A DNA stretch of 64,000 bases from Nepenthes gracilis (taxonomy: Eukaryota > Streptophyta > Magnoliopsida > Caryophyllales > Nepenthaceae). Made by a program: the position numbers and the translations under genes. Below, one piece after another: positions 1-12,338 of the stretch. The notes beneath the pieces are model-generated. The model made no database searches, was not told the origin of the DNA, and saw only the letters and a program-made list of their open reading frames with translations. Location of the stretch: contig BSYO01000004.1 in assembly GCA_033239525.1 (NCBI GenBank), positions 11,694,037-11,758,036 on the forward strand, given 5' to 3'. The first letter of the stretch is position 1. Each line of letters opens with the position of its first letter.

Positions 1-1021
1 ACCTAAGGAATACTTGGCCACGTATTCTGACTGCTCGTGGGAGCGGGTAATGTTCGTCGTATGCCTTAGGATATTACTGTGGAAGAATGAAGATTGCCTT
101 GGTCCCCAGGGGATATGGGGCGAATTGAGGTGGCTGAGTACTGCAGGTCTAAAATATAGCTGATAGTCGAGTGCTGTAGACCTAAAATATAGCCGTGCCT
201 TAGAATGTGTGGTAGACACATTCCTTTCATCGTTCTCTAATATAATTGGTTAGTATGACCTACTAGTTTGGGTCTGTAAAGATTAATGAAAATAATGAAA
301 ATGAATAACGTAGCCGGGGCAAGCATGTGAACCAGATGATCCCAGATATCCCATTTTCCTCTCATGGTTCCTTGTTATTGAGATTATGTGTTTCCCTCAT
401 CTAGTTATTGCTTTCACTGTTATATACTATTGTTAGTGATATATGATTATATTTGCTGAACTATATGCTCACTCTTACTGTTTCTCCTTCTAGATGAGAA
501 TATTAAGTCGGTGCCTGATTAATTAGAGTAAGGAGAGGCACTTGTTCGAGGAGATTAGTTGGATGTTGAAAGTTTGAAGATTTGGTTACGTCTGTTGTGA
601 TAGAATGTAAACAGTCATTTAAGGATTAATGTGGTTTGTTATTATTTTATTGTTATTATTATACTTTCTTAGGTTTTTGAATTTAGTTATACTTTCACAT
701 TTATATTGATATTTTGGATTTTGTTTAGCCCTAGACGGCATCTCCTTAGATTCAATACGGTAGATAGAAGTTCTGTGTTGGAGTCATGGATGGTGTGACA
801 GATTTGTGGTCCTGTGTATTGTATTGTAGGCCTTAATGTTGAAATTGGGTAGTTGTGTTCTTGTTCAGGTTATGTTAAATAGGTTATATTTTTTTATTTT
901 TATCTAATTGTAGAGGAAACTCTGCCAAAATTTCTACAAAATTCATAATTATAAATTATGGGCTTTAGTTTATGTTACAATTGATGGAGATTATTTAAGA
1001 AAAATAATTCGGTCCGCCACA
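1..1021 (+). mobile_element. 3' part of a Del/Tekay-like chromovirus LTR, cut by the window edge
   Basis: The order of landmarks matches the LTRs of the chromovirus at 36872-45967: a GCCTTAGGATATTAC-like block near 60, a block with CCTAGACGGCATCTC near 731, then an ATGGATGGTGTGACAG block, and a terminal CGCCACA. The CA end at 1020-1021 is not followed by an iMet-type PBS, so this is a 3' LTR or a solo LTR. No coding sequence is present. The left end lies outside the window. Confidence 0.75.
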
Positions 1022-1105
1022 GTGCTGCTACTTAGCTAGCAAGCCAGAAGGCTCTCGGATAACCAACGCCCTAGGCATCCTCGGGGGTGAGGCAGGTGGC
1101 ATGGG
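1022..1105. other. 84 bp spacer between two LTRs
   Basis: A short GC-richer segment wedged between two chromovirus LTRs. It has no PBS, PPT or recognisable protein. It may be a piece of element D separated from the rest by the 4 kb LTR insertion, but none of the three minus-strand frames gives a convincing match to the antisense protein, so its origin is unresolved. Confidence 0.4.
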
Positions 1106-4100
1106 TGTAAGGATCAATATTTCATAAATCATAATTAAGTAAATTAAACTAAAATATTGAGATTAACAAACGATGAAAACCCAGAAGTCGAGAACTCACC
1201 CCGAGATGCAATAAAAATTTAATTGATGAAACCGACTTAAATTTTAGATAATAAAAGATAAAACAAATGATAGAAAAATAATTCGGTTAATAAATTCTCA
1301 ATTGATTAGTAATTAAATTAATTTCGGTTAACAATAAGATGACTTGATTACCGAATTTACACCCAATTAGTAATCGAATTCAGCCCAATTGATCAAATAT
1401 AGTGAAAATCAAATTAATTAAATAAAATTTAATATATGACAACACACAAACACACACACATACTCAGCTGAAATTCAGCATGGGAAGGCATGGCATCGGC
1501 AGCAGTCGGCAGCCCCAAGTTTCAACCGAAATTTCAATAATTCTATAAAGAATTTAATCCATACATGGCATAAGAATCCTCACACACACGACACACTTAT
1601 ACAATTTAACAAAAATTAAGGAAAAGAAGAGGAGTGGAGCACAGCACCAGCAAGGAAAAATCAGCAATGCTGATTTCAACATACTCCACATAAATTTAAG
1701 GAAAAGCTAAATATAATTCCATCAATTTTACTGCCACATGGAAGCCCTCCAAAGCCACCAAATAACCCTATGAATGAGCAAAATTTATTAAGAAAACTTA
1801 GCTCAAAATTTAGATGATTCATCAAAATAAGGGGAGGAAAATCTGGACAGCTCAATTGAAGGAAAATTCAAGAAAAATGATAGGTGGCAGCCATATATTT
1901 AACTAGGGATAATTCAACTATTTTACCATCTTAATATATATAGTGAAAGTGAAAAAAATAAGAAAAAATAGAGAGGAAAATGAGGAGAACACAGAACAAA
2001 AATAGAGAAGGAAAACAAAACCAAAGAAGGAAGCTCGGTTGGCAACTTAAAGTTCAAGATTAAATTTAAAATTATTCTAGGCAAGAACACCTCTGCTTCT
2101 TTGATTTTTTGATTTATTCTTGATAATATCTTCAAGTATTGTTACTCTAATACTTAAAATCCATGCAGTTATTATGCTAGAATAGGTAAAAATCAGAGTC
2201 ATGCACCATGAAATTTGATTTTTGCAGCTTGCTGATATGTTTAATTTTTTGTACTATTAAGGGCCAATTTATCCCATGAAAATTTTAATATAGAAACTTT
2301 TTTATGTTGACTAATTCACTATATTTTTGTTTTGGAATTATCCTTCATGAATTAAACCAATTCAATGACTTTAAAGTTTGCTGACAGTTTAAAACAAGAA
2401 AAATCTGGGACTTGCTGTTAATAGTGAATTTCTTTAAGATTTTAATTAGTTCAAGCTTTATAAAAAATTAGTATAGAAACTTTAATAAACCATTTAAGAT
2501 GTCATGAAGTTGGTATTAAAATTTCTTTTGAAAATTTGACCAGTTCAACATCTGAAAAATTGAATTTCACCAATCGGCCAAAATACATCAGGTTGCAGAT
2601 TTTAGTACCAAAATTAGTATATAATGTTGAACCAGGCAAGTAAAATATTTAAAAATTTACACGAACTAGTTCAATGTCATGTGTTGATTCTACAAATATA
2701 AGAGAATGAATTTTATATGGTGAATCGACCACTGAATCGGGCCTAAATTTAGTAGCATACCTGGCTAACAGTATCCATGCTGATACTGAAATTGTAGCAA
2801 ATGAAAATGGATTGAATCGAGCCCCAAACCGGCTGAACCGGTAGCCAATGTAGCTTAAGCATGTTAAGATGATGTTAAAGTGTCAGCTTGTAAAATTTGG
2901 CTTGAATCAACTACTGAATCGGACCACAAAATGAAAATAGAACCGATTCCTGCATCCATGCTTATGCTGAACCCGGTAGTTCATGAAAAACGGACTAAAT
3001 CGGCCATGAACCGGATGAACTAACAGTCAACCCGACCAAGTCATCTAGTACTAAGGTTGAACTATCATCATGTAATCCGATTTTCAAAAATACATTGATT
3101 TGATTACTGAATCGATGCCAGAATTGAAAATTGCCACTGAACTGTCGGATTTACACTTAATTGCCTACTTTGCTAATTTAGTATGAACCGGTTGGACAAT
3201 TATAAATAAACCGGCTATATATGGTATGTTTAATTAATAAACTAGGTATACATCATTTGAATCGATTGGCAATCGTAAGGACTGGTTGCTAAGAATTAAA
3301 AATAAACGGTGGCTGGATTCAGATTTGTAAGTGAACTAGTGGATAAATGAATTAATTTAAATTGATTTCGGGTGCCTTACAAATTTATGAACCGGTTATA
3401 AATTTTGTATACGATGGTGAATCAGTTAGGATGATGAATCGAATAAAAAAATCAGCAAGAATTTATGAATCATCAAAACCGGTTGATGCATAGGTTAGTG
3501 AACCGATTGATGAATTGGAAATCAAACGATATGTTATGCTAGCACATATAAAAATTATAAGACTTTATTTTTCATGATATGTATCGATGTATATTATTGT
3601 ACATGTATATGTTAATTTTTATGTATGAGTGGAAGCTAATATGATACAATTGAAATAAGTATTTTTTCTGAGATGAGAAAACCAAGAAGAAGAAGTAAGA
3701 TTAAGTATAAGGGCTTCCACTAGAAAATTTTAACAAGAAAATCAAACCAAGGATTTATTTCAGCGGAAAGTATTCTCTGACATGCCTTAAAATATTATAG
3801 TGTAAGATCATTGTCTGATAAGTAAATATCATTATGTGATTTATGGCCTCATCTACTCGGATATAATTTGTACGTACCACCCTATCATCGGGATATAAAT
3901 ATGAAAGTTAAGGCTATGATTGTGTGGAGAGAATACACTCTATTCTGTCTTCGAAATGTAAACATGAAAGTTAAGGCTATGATTATGTAGAGAGAACACT
4001 ATCCATCTTGTTTTCAAAATGTAAACATGAAAGTTAAGGCCATATTGTATGGAGAGAATACAATCTATCCTGTCTTCAGGATATAAATAAGGAAGTTGAG

Positions 4101-5078
4101 ATCCTGATTATATGGAGTGATAATAATCCATCATGTCTTCGAGATATAAATAAGAAAGTTAAGGCCTTGATTGTGTGGAGTGAATACAATCCATTCTATT
4201 TTTGTGATGTAAATAAGGAAGTTAAGGTTTTGATTATATGGAGTGATCACAATTCATCATATCTTTGGAATGTAAATAAGAAAGTTAAGGGCTTATATTG
4301 TCTGGATTGAGTATAATCTAGACATCGATCGGTCCTTCTGTTAGTTGATAAGGCCTACTAACCCTAGTTCTTAAAGTATGAAAATAATAAATGTACTGGC
4401 AAGTAAAAATATGTATAAGAAAAAAAAGAAGTTAATTGCATCATAAAAATATTCTAAAATTATATATATTTTTATATGTATCAGGATTCCTATTCATCTC
4501 TATGATATTTTTTTGATAAAGTTATGCATGTCCTTGATTATACTATGCCTTGTTGAGCACTTGGCTCACTCTTTTGCTATTTTTCTTATCCTTCAGATAT
4601 TTCACAGGAGTTCATACTTGGTGAATAAAAGTAAAAAGAAGAAATATTAGTTATGTTGTATTTAATAATGATGTAACTAATTTAGTTTAAGTGATGATAT
4701 ATAAACTTGCAATTTTGTAAGCATTGCAGGAATTTAAATATTTTAGTAATGTTAGTTTAAAAGTGTGTTCATAAATTTTGTATGGTTATCTTGTAAGTTT
4801 TGTTAAAAGTTTATAAGGTGAGTTTGAAATTTTAGTTGGTATCTTTCCTTATCACAAAGTTGGTTTCATATTATTGTTGAACGGATGTCAGAGCCATTAA
4901 TAATATAGTATTATTTTGGATCCTATGTATTATAATTTGTTGTGACGTACGAATGATTATGACATAAAAATGAGGTAAGTATACGTTCCCTTCGATTATA
5001 ACAAGTAATATTGTTGAGCAAAAAGGGTAATACATATATATGATTTTAATAACGGATATAAGAACGTAGGATGTGACA
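1106..5078 (+). mobile_element. About 4 kb chromovirus-type LTR (solo LTR or LTR remnant)
   Basis: Begins TGTAAGG and ends GATGTGACA. Orientation is taken from blocks shared with other plus-strand chromovirus LTRs here: an ACATGCCTTAAAATATTAT block at about 3779, followed by a CTGTTAGTTGATAAGGCCTACT block. The middle is very AT-rich, with many short words such as GAACCGG and GAATCG, and contains a tandem array. No coding domain is visible. The 5 bp flanks (ATGGG and GCGGA) do not match, so a clean solo-LTR insertion is not proven and the left edge is uncertain. It abuts the antisense frame of element D. Confidence 0.55.
3891..4320 (+). repeat. About 62 bp tandem repeat, about 7 copies, inside the 4 kb LTR
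   Basis: Each unit carries a GTAAATAAGAAAGTTAAGG-like start, a GATTGTGTGGAGTGAATACAAT-like middle (shown in part) and a CATCCTGTCTTCG-like end. Units start near 3891, 3953, 4015, 4078, 4140, 4203 and 4267. Copies differ at many sites, so the array is old. The chromovirus LTRs at 52699-59772 also carry arrays, but of a different 38 bp unit. Confidence 0.85.
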
Positions 5079-5765
5079 GCGGAGATAGCATTGCCTCAGA
5101 GCCAAGCTCCCATGTGGTAGCAGCAGGCACACAGAGTAACCAAATGTCGAACAATATCTAGGTACAAGTAAGCTATCGGGATCCCCAGAGACACTAGAAT
5201 CTCATGCAGTTGCCTTTGAAGTGGAAGTTGGAGGCCAATGCATTGGTGCTCCTCATAAACTATAATGAATTCTGAAGGAGGAGAGCAAGCCACATCCCTG
5301 ACACCAAGGACTGTGAATGAGATAAGGCCGAAAAGGTAGCCCTCACCGATTAAAAGCTCCACAGCCCTATCGGACAAATTCGATCGAATATTGGAGACAT
5401 CTCGAAAAGCCATTTGAGTGTTGTGCAAATCAGCAAGAAGTATAACAAATTAAAGTAAAGATACTCTGAAAGCAATGGAAGAAATGGCTTGGGGGTTAGC
5501 ACTTAAATAAGTGATGGCCCTGCCAGGAACGACATCATTTGATGGAGGTGAATCGACGCGTCCCCCACAATAGCAGCGACATGTGCCTTCGCCTAAGTAA
5601 ACTGTAGCACGTCTTTTCATGAGCATAATAATAACGCCTGATGCCCCGTTTTCCCCCGTAATCAATATGCTGAGACGCTTGATTGAAGTGACTGTGACAT
5701 GGCGCAATCAATGATGTCTTGACACGCCATTTTCCAAGGCTAAAATCATATGGCATGCGGCCCAA
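5079..5765 (-). pseudogene. Antisense reading frame of Tat-like element D (putative gypsy-type transposon domain)
   Basis: Read on the minus strand, against the plus-strand element D. The best stretch (5428 down to 5096) contains CSPPSEFIIVYE, then a GLQLPLQRQLHEIL segment and LDIVRHLVTLC. This is the layout of the plant 'putative gypsy type transposon' domain (Transposase_28-like): an acidic start, a YE motif, G.xxPL, then a hydrophobic helix. An upstream stretch (5707 down to 5450) is in another relation, with a stop between, so the frame is broken. It stops at 5096, close to the LTR that ends at 5078. The same domain occurs in elements A and B. Its biochemical role is unknown. Confidence 0.55.
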
Positions 5766-6894
5766 GTAGGCTCGAGGCTAATTCGCCCAGCAAGCCCCTC
5801 TTCCAAGCACTCGGGAGGCCAGCTAGGAGGCAAATCAGCAGAAGACCAAGTCGTCGGTTGCCAGAACTGAAAAGCAAGTGGACGCCAAGCAACTCACAAC
5901 TACATACATGCATTTCAACCATCCAAAATCATATGAAAGAGTCGGAAGACACATGGTAAGAGACAGAGTAATGCTTCGAAGTTCCATTCATTAACTTCTT
6001 CTACAAAGTATAAAACTTACATTGACGAACATATATGGGAAAAGAAGGAAAGTAAAATACATGAAATGACAATTCGATGGCATTCCCCTAAAAACTAGTT
6101 TTAGAGAGACAGACCCTGAGGAGATAGCCACCCCAGGAAGCACGGCACAACCATGTTCTAGGAGACTTTCTCTTTGTCGCCTGTCCCAACTGAAAACCAA
6201 GCACTACAGGGGATGAATGGAAAGCCATTCCCTTGCGAAGAGTGGATTGAGACATGATGCACCAGTCCCATCTCGAGAAGCATTCAAGCCCACCAACGAC
6301 CTCCGAGGCACACCAAGGGTTGAGCCGCTTGATCGCAGGGGAAGCAGGCCTGAGCCTCGCTCAACACCGACAAGGGAACGGACATAACAATGGCCCTATG
6401 ATCAAACCACCCTCACTACGACATCAAAGAAGTCGAGAGAGGAGTATCACGACAAACTTCAAGCACTTCTTTGAATATCACAGAATTCCATTAGATCCTA
6501 GGGGGAGGTAGTGAAGGACCTATGTAAGATCTAAACTCTCACACCACTTAGCTGGTGTGAAGATGATCAATGGAGTAAAGTACAAGGAGCCCATCCATTT
6601 ATAACCAGGGGAGGAGATCGACGAGCCACAAGTGAGAAGTCACATCTCCCGGTATCAATCACCAGGAACCAGTAAGGAATCATCGCCAGACCTCGAATCA
6701 GCATCAAAATCTTTCCAAACAGATCAGTGAATCCTTGCGTCCCTATACGAAAAGTTGCATGGCACCTGGGAAAGGAGTACAACCCTCGGGAACTAGTGAC
6801 TAAGCATCTTGGGAAGGAGTGCATGACTTGGCCCAATTGGAGACATCCCATCATCTGATATATCAGGAATTGGCAAGGTCCAGTCACCGAGTGT
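5766..6894 (+). other. Non-coding region of element D before its PPT
   Basis: This corresponds to the antisense-frame leader plus the 3' untranslated region of element D. Frames of 60-106 codons occur on both strands, but none shows a recognisable domain. No tandem array is evident, unlike the equivalent regions of elements A and G. Confidence 0.5.
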
Positions 6895-6904
6895 GGGGGG
6901 CTAG
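6895..6904 (+). promoter_or_regulatory. Polypurine tract of element D
   Basis: GGGGGGCTAG directly precedes the TGATAGG start of the 3' LTR. The same GGGGGGCTAG-TGATGGG junction recurs at 27817-27828 and, on the minus strand, at 12427-12415. That makes it the plus-strand DNA primer site of this Tat-like group. Confidence 0.85.
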
Positions 6905-7883
6905 TGATAGGTTTAGCTATATTATGAGCTGATCCAAGTCCAAGCCAGGTTCATTCGCGAAGCAAAGCCCCATGAGAACTGGGGCCTAGAAAGCTCAACG
7001 ACAGGTCTAGACAAGCAACACATAGTGGGCCAATAGAGATAAGGACCAATCAGGCCCAACAGACAGCTCTTACAATACGAATAATCAAGATGGAGGAATC
7101 CTCCAGCCTAGCGGCGATAGCCTAGTCAGCACAAAGGGCACCGACGCAAACGCCTACCATTAATAGTCGTCGTCAACGATCAGAAAGGGGGCTACTATTG
7201 GCAGGCCATTGCCACCTACCAGCATCGTTCAACAATCACCCGTCGGAATGGTTATGCAAATGTCAATAAGGACCATCAACGGTCACACTACTATTGCAAG
7301 GCAACAACTCAGACATCGGCTACGATTATCGTCGAGACAGGTTGGTGAATCCTAGTAAGACACCTATTGTGAGCCTTGGTGTCAACATCATCTCTGCGAA
7401 ACATTACAAATGCCCTTCGCCATTGCAGGAGAAGGGAGAGACTAAAATCTGCATACAAGAGTTTAGAAAAAACTAAACTCTCTTTTGATCTCACAGCTAT
7501 TTCTCTCTCACGAACTTTCAAAGTTGCTCCCCGTTGAGTGCATCATTAGAACTTAGCCCTTAGTTAACTCTCAAAGTCGCCCCTGTCGAGCACATTCTTG
7601 GAGGCCAGTTCTCCACAAAACTCACTTTCCCCCACATAAGTGTATTCAGACATTTTCTTATATCATCGCATCTTTTCATCCATTAAGAAAGATATCTAAC
7701 TTGAGTGTTAGAGAATAAATTAAGGAGTAAGTCATGCTAATCCTCTGATCTCTTATTCATTGTTTGTGGTGCGTAAGACTCAAGTTACTAGAGATGAAGA
7801 TCGAACCCGCTTAAATTCAACCCGACGCAGAAGACCTAACAGCTTCCTAATCGGTACAATAATCCGAATCCAGGGACGCATCA
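6905..7883 (+). mobile_element. 3' LTR of Tat-like element D
   Basis: Starts TGATAGG right after the PPT and ends GGGACGCATCA, the terminal motif shared with element H (GGGATGTATCA). Length is 979 bp. The U5-side landmark is a GTTAGAGAATAAATTAAGG and CTCTTATTCATTGTTTG segment near 7707-7760, then AGATCGAACCCGC. The partner 5' LTR and the pol region lie left of the window, so no target-site duplication can be tested. Confidence 0.85.
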
Positions 7884-8194
7884 TATATAGTTATAAACAA
7901 ACTACTTTAAAAGAAATTTGCTACCCAAATATACAATACATTAGACTACATATAAGCATACTTTAAAAATTGGTGTTGTGTATGAAAATCCCTATCCATT
8001 TTCCCAAATAACAGCATTAAATTAGTAGGCGCTTGTTATGTAAGCCTTAAATGAGTATTGACACGACAATACTCAAATGAAAGTATTTGAAAAAAAATAT
8101 AGAGGGAGCAAGATCCTAAAAGAAAAAAAATAGTAGAAGATTAGGAGTTCATTTTATAGAAAAGGGCTTAAAATTCGTACCATTTCATTTATTC
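7884..8194. other. AT-rich spacer between elements D and A
   Basis: About 310 bp without a domain, repeat or LTR end that I can recognise. Probably target DNA left between two insertions. Confidence 0.6.
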
Positions 8195-8545
8195 TAATGC
8201 GTCCTTAATCCAAATTTTGAACAGATTCAGGTCGAACTGTTCGTCAGATTTTGGTCTCTGTCATCTGAGTTTTGGATCCTACATGCCACAATTTTAAACA
8301 AGAGATTAGGTGACGACGGGATTTGGTCCTGAAAATGAACGTTTCTACACAATTACACGATAACTTTTCGACCCCGTGTAGGATTAGCGGAAGTAATATA
8401 AAATTAAATATTCAATACACGTAATGAATTGGTCAAGCTGCTATTCCTAGACAAATATGGTTAGTGCAAAAATAAAAGAACTCAAGAGTATAACCACAGG
8501 AGATAAATAAAATAACCAGAAAACGTAATAAATTACCATAAAAAA

Positions 8546-8612
8546 AACTCCCCCTAACAAGGATAACCTCCCCCTAAGGTAGAGATCTACTTCTCCTTTT
8601 TGTCACAAATGA
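8546..8612 (-). promoter_or_regulatory. Repeated polypurine tracts near the copia 3' LTR
   Basis: On the minus strand the order is GTGACAAAAAGGAGAAG, then TTAGGGGGAGG, then TTAGGGGGAG. Multiple PPT copies upstream of the 3' LTR, with a CATTTGTGACAAAAAGG-type lead-in, are a known trait of plant Sireviruses. The LTR start expected right after the last tract (TGTTAGTTG or TATTAGTTG, as at 11546) is not seen, so the beginning of the 3' LTR is lost or rearranged. Confidence 0.6.
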
Positions 8613-9419
8613 CCAAAGGGTAAGTGAGCGCACTCTTCTTGATCCATAGTTTTTTACCATGGTTTCTAGTGTTGCTCAAGTTCATTACTTGAACATTTAT
8701 AAGATTGATACAGTGAATGAGATGCTCTATATTTGAGTTTCGCCTAAATTTATTTTGACGTGATGTTACAGGACAGTAGGGGGAATATGGCCAATGATAC
8801 CACACCCATGACATGTTTGGATGAATGTAGTATTTCTATTAGAGTCATACCTTTGTTTGCCAACGGTTTGTGACTTGACCCAATGAGATGGGAAAACTCT
8901 TAATGGTTGATCAATACAGTCAGACAATTTGCTGCTTTATCTTGGGAGGGATGTGGGTCGGACAAATACAGTTCTAGATTTAACATTGGCATTTAAAAAA
9001 TTTTTTGCGTGACCCAACCCAGTTTATTTTCTCTAATTTTATCCAACCCGAGCATATGGTCCAATTTTTTGGACCCATTTGAAAATAAGTTCAAATCATT
9101 GGGAGCAGTCTCAAGATCAAATTCAAGAGTCGTGATTTTTTTAGAAAAAGATTTTTTCAATTTCTCAACTTCTTGAACTTTTATATCTAACTCGAATTTA
9201 ACAGGTAATTTTTTTTCATTTTTGTCAGTTTATACTTTGATGACACATTCATTTTCTAGATCTGTGGGTATTCTTTAAATAATTTATCATAAGCATCTTG
9301 AAGGTCATACAATCCAACTTCTGACTCATTCTTAAAGTCATCAGATAGTTTAAGATTATCTTCTAAACTTTCATCATTTTCACATATAAAGGACATAAAA
9401 GCCATATACTAGACATGGC

Positions 9420-10336
9420 CATTTTTAGTGCACCTTTCATTATCTGTGCCTTCTTCATGACTTAATGTTGTATTAGCTTTTATGGTTTGATCTTGTTGTC
9501 GTTTAAAATTTAGGTATTCAGCACGATAATGGTGAAAACCTTTACACTCGTGGCATTGAACTCATTGGGTATTTTTCAATTTGGAATCCTTAATTTCATG
9601 TCGTTCATTCTTCTCAAATTTATATGATCTTTTTAAATCTACATTTGGTTTGTCTGATAAAGATTTATTTTTTTTTCAAGAATTTTTTTAAAATTCTTAA
9701 TAAATAAGGAAAAATCGTCGTCGCTACACGATTTTTCATCGAAGTCTCAGTTTCTCTCTTCCCTACTCGATTTTAGAGCAATTGATTTATATTTTCTTGA
9801 CTGCGAAAGTGTGTGTTCGTAAGTTTGGAGAGATCTTACGAGTTCTTTAATTTTTATTTTATCAAGATCTTCACTTTCTTTGACTGCAGTGACTTTAGGT
9901 CTAAATCGTTCAGGGAGTGTTCGAAGGACTTTTCTAACTATTCTACATTTAATGATTCGTTTTCCTAAATTAAATGTGGAGTTCACAATATCGTTTGATT
10001 GAGTATAGAATTCATCGAACGTTTCATCATCTTTCATACAGATTTCTTCAAATCTGGCAGTTAGCATTTGCAATTTTGAATTTTTGACAAGTTTGGTGTC
10101 TTGATGAGTAATTTCAAGAATAACCTACGCATCTTTTGAGGTCTCGCTCATAGAGATGCATTTAAACTCTTTGGGTGATATATAACCATAAAAATGGCAT
10201 GTAATCCCTTACTGTTCCAATTATAGGTATTAAGTTCTTCTTTTAATCACAAAGATAAAACTTTTGGTTCATCGTTGGTTGAACTTTTAGGTGGTGTCCA
10301 CCCCATTTGAGTGCTAGCCCACATTTTCTTATCCAT
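9420..10336 (-). pseudogene. Copia gag remnant (UBN2-type gag with degraded zinc knuckle)
   Basis: The likely start is the ATG at 10336, about 120 bp past the PBS, beginning MDKKMWASTQMGWTPP. The open stretch 10073-9747 reads like the copia gag core: ARFEEICMKDDETFDEF, LPERFRPKV and KELVRSLQTYE. Further on, a knuckle CHECKGFHHYRAEY has Tyr where the last Cys of CX2CX4HX4C belongs. Several stops and frame changes break it. Gag normally forms the virus-like particle; this copy cannot encode a full one. Confidence 0.8.
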
Positions 10337-10458
10337 CAATTTAGGAAGGCTCTTATACGAACCTTCCAATAGGTATAGTTGTTTCCATCAAAGAAGGGAG
10401 GAATGGAGAGTGATCCACTCGTATACATGTTAATCGGGGGTCGTGGAATGGGGTATGT

Positions 10459-10471
10459 CTCTGATACCAAT
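10459..10471 (-). promoter_or_regulatory. iMet-type primer binding site of the copia element
   Basis: On the minus strand the LTR ends ..TTTTCA and is followed by ATTGGTATCAGAGAC, the complement of the 3' end of initiator methionine tRNA. This sets element orientation and the LTR boundary. Confidence 0.85.
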
Positions 10472-11546
10472 TGAAAATGAACGTTTTCACACAATTACAC
10501 AATAACTTTTTGACCCCGTATAGGATTAGCGGAACCAATACAAAATGAAATATTCAATACATGTAATGAATATTTATGTCTAGATGCTAACAACAATAAT
10601 ATGCATAAAAATATATAATAATAAGTAATAATAAAAAGAGACAATTTTTTGTGACAGAGGAAAAAAACTCGATACCCACTGTAATTGAGAAAAACCCTCT
10701 GGGCTTCAACGGCTAGAGAAGAAATCCACTATAAAAATCAACTTATAGATCGGGTGTTATAGATGCGCTAACATAGTAAACTTACTCCTGCCTTGTGATC
10801 CCTACTAAGGAACTCCTTGAATTTGCCTGCGACAATAGAATCGGTTGCCTTCTGGTCTTCACGTCGATCTTCTCTCATGAACCGTTGAAGTTCAGTTTCC
10901 CTGCCTCCCACGTCACTCACGAGGGATTGTAGGTAAGAATGAAGGTGTGTTCAAAAAATATGAGAGGATGAGAAAGTTTAGCCAAACTAACACATGTAAA
11001 TGGTGGAACTTTCTCCGGTGGGCACAAATGCTTTTCCAAAAGTAATGAACGTGGCATTTTGTGTTTCAATTTTCTTTTTCAGAAACTCTCAGAGATGAAG
11101 AAGAAAGGGTCATATATATAGAGGAGCCCAAATGGTTTAAAAAATAATAGATCCGTTAGACACAAAAGGACCGCACCGCTCGAGCGCAAAATAGGGTTAG
11201 ATGTTTTCGTGCATTGGCGCTCGAGTGTGGATTGGGCACTCCACGAGCGTACCTACTCTGGAAAACACGCCTCATTGGCACATCAGGAGCTCATCGAGCA
11301 CCTGATTCAGGAGAGGATGCCTAGTTGGCGCCTCGAGGGCCGATTGAGCGCCACTCTCAAGAAGGGGTGGAACGGAGGATAGAGAGGCGAGAACGCTGAG
11401 GATGTGACATGTATGACCTTCAGGTATGAAACTAATGAAGATCTTCTAGGCCGATATATTATTGTAGACACCGAACGCACCGATAAGAGACCAAATAACC
11501 AATCTGACCCAGTCACAGAATATGCCAACCTAAAATACAACTAATA
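10472..11546 (-). mobile_element. 5' LTR of the copia element
   Basis: About 1,075 bp. On the minus strand it starts TATTAGTTG (TG changed to TA) and ends ACGTTCATTTTCA before the PBS. A minus-strand TATA motif (CTCTATATATATGACC) lies at about 11110-11125. A run of CTCGAGCGC-like words occurs between about 11170 and 11340. Confidence 0.8.
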
Positions 11547-12235
11547 GGTCCTACCAAAAATACTCTGACTCTCAAGTTAGTAAGCAGCCTTCTGAGAATA
11601 GAAGGTGGATGCAGAGAATGTAAAAATGGATGCTTGGAGTGTGTATATGGATGTATGTGGGCAGTGCACTGATTGAGAGAGTGGCTTTGAATGCTCGTGG
11701 AGAGCACTTTCTCTAAGTACTGAATTTGCAAGAAACTAATAACCAGAGAGAAAAGAGAGAGTGTTGGGATGCTCGAGAGTTAGAGAGTTTCTAAGAGCTT
11801 GAATTTTCTTGAGGGTGTTTAATGGGCAAGAGAAAGCGTGCCTTTAGAGTGAGTTTCCACGGCCTTTTATAGCCATGGCCTTGGGCTGTCTTTCTTTCAC
11901 AGCGAGGCTGGATGCCCACATTTTGTAGGGGGATCATTGTCTTTCCTGCGTAGGTGTGAGCACCATTCCTGGTTGTAATGATCAAGGAGGTGGATCTCCT
12001 TCATTCTACGCATAATAATCGTTAGGGTTTCTGACAGATTATGCGTGGATTTTGGCACCTTCCTTTCGGGTTGTGCTCTGATTCTGAGAGGTTCCGTTAC
12101 AATGAAAATTGTCTTTCTTAGAGATACGAAAAATTAGGACAGACAATCGTTGTGGCTTGAAAATGGACGTGTGGGCCAATTTAGGCATGGACCACGTTTA
12201 TCCTGGGACTCAGTCGGTCTACTTGCCACTTCTAC

Positions 12236-12338
12236 GGTCAACGAAAGCATTGACTAGACTGGGATTAGATGGGCTGTCATTGAACTTGTGCCACTGTCGG
12301 CCTACTTGTTTCTCGTTCGGTCAACGGCAGCGTTGACC
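12236..12338. promoter_or_regulatory. Two inverted W-box-like pairs in U3 of the A 3' LTR
   Basis: GGTCAACGAAAGCATTGACT at 12236-12255 and GGTCAACGGCAGCGTTGACC at 12319-12338. Each is an inverted pair of the TTGAC core bound by plant WRKY factors, with a 4-6 bp centre. They lie in U3, upstream of the TATA box in element orientation. The same module is at 25141-25160 and 25220-25242 in the 5' LTR. Function is inferred only. Confidence 0.5.

Larger units (their letters stand above)
8330..11546 (-). mobile_element. Internally deleted Ty1/copia (Sirevirus-like) element inside the LTR of A
   Basis: Flanked by a perfect 5 bp duplication GGTCC (8325-8329 and 11547-11551). Minus orientation: 5' LTR 10472-11546, iMet PBS, a broken gag, then G-rich tracts and a fragment of the 3' LTR at 8330 to about 8447, which matches the first 115 bp at 10472. 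Protease, integrase, RT and RNase H are absent, so the copy is non-autonomous by deletion. The recurring GGGGGAG tracts near the 3' LTR are the reason for suggesting the Sirevirus lineage. Confidence 0.8.

Noticed and set aside
6254..6887. 85-codon plus and 106-codon minus frames in element D
   Set aside because: No recognisable domain, no start context, and they lie in the untranslated region before the PPT.
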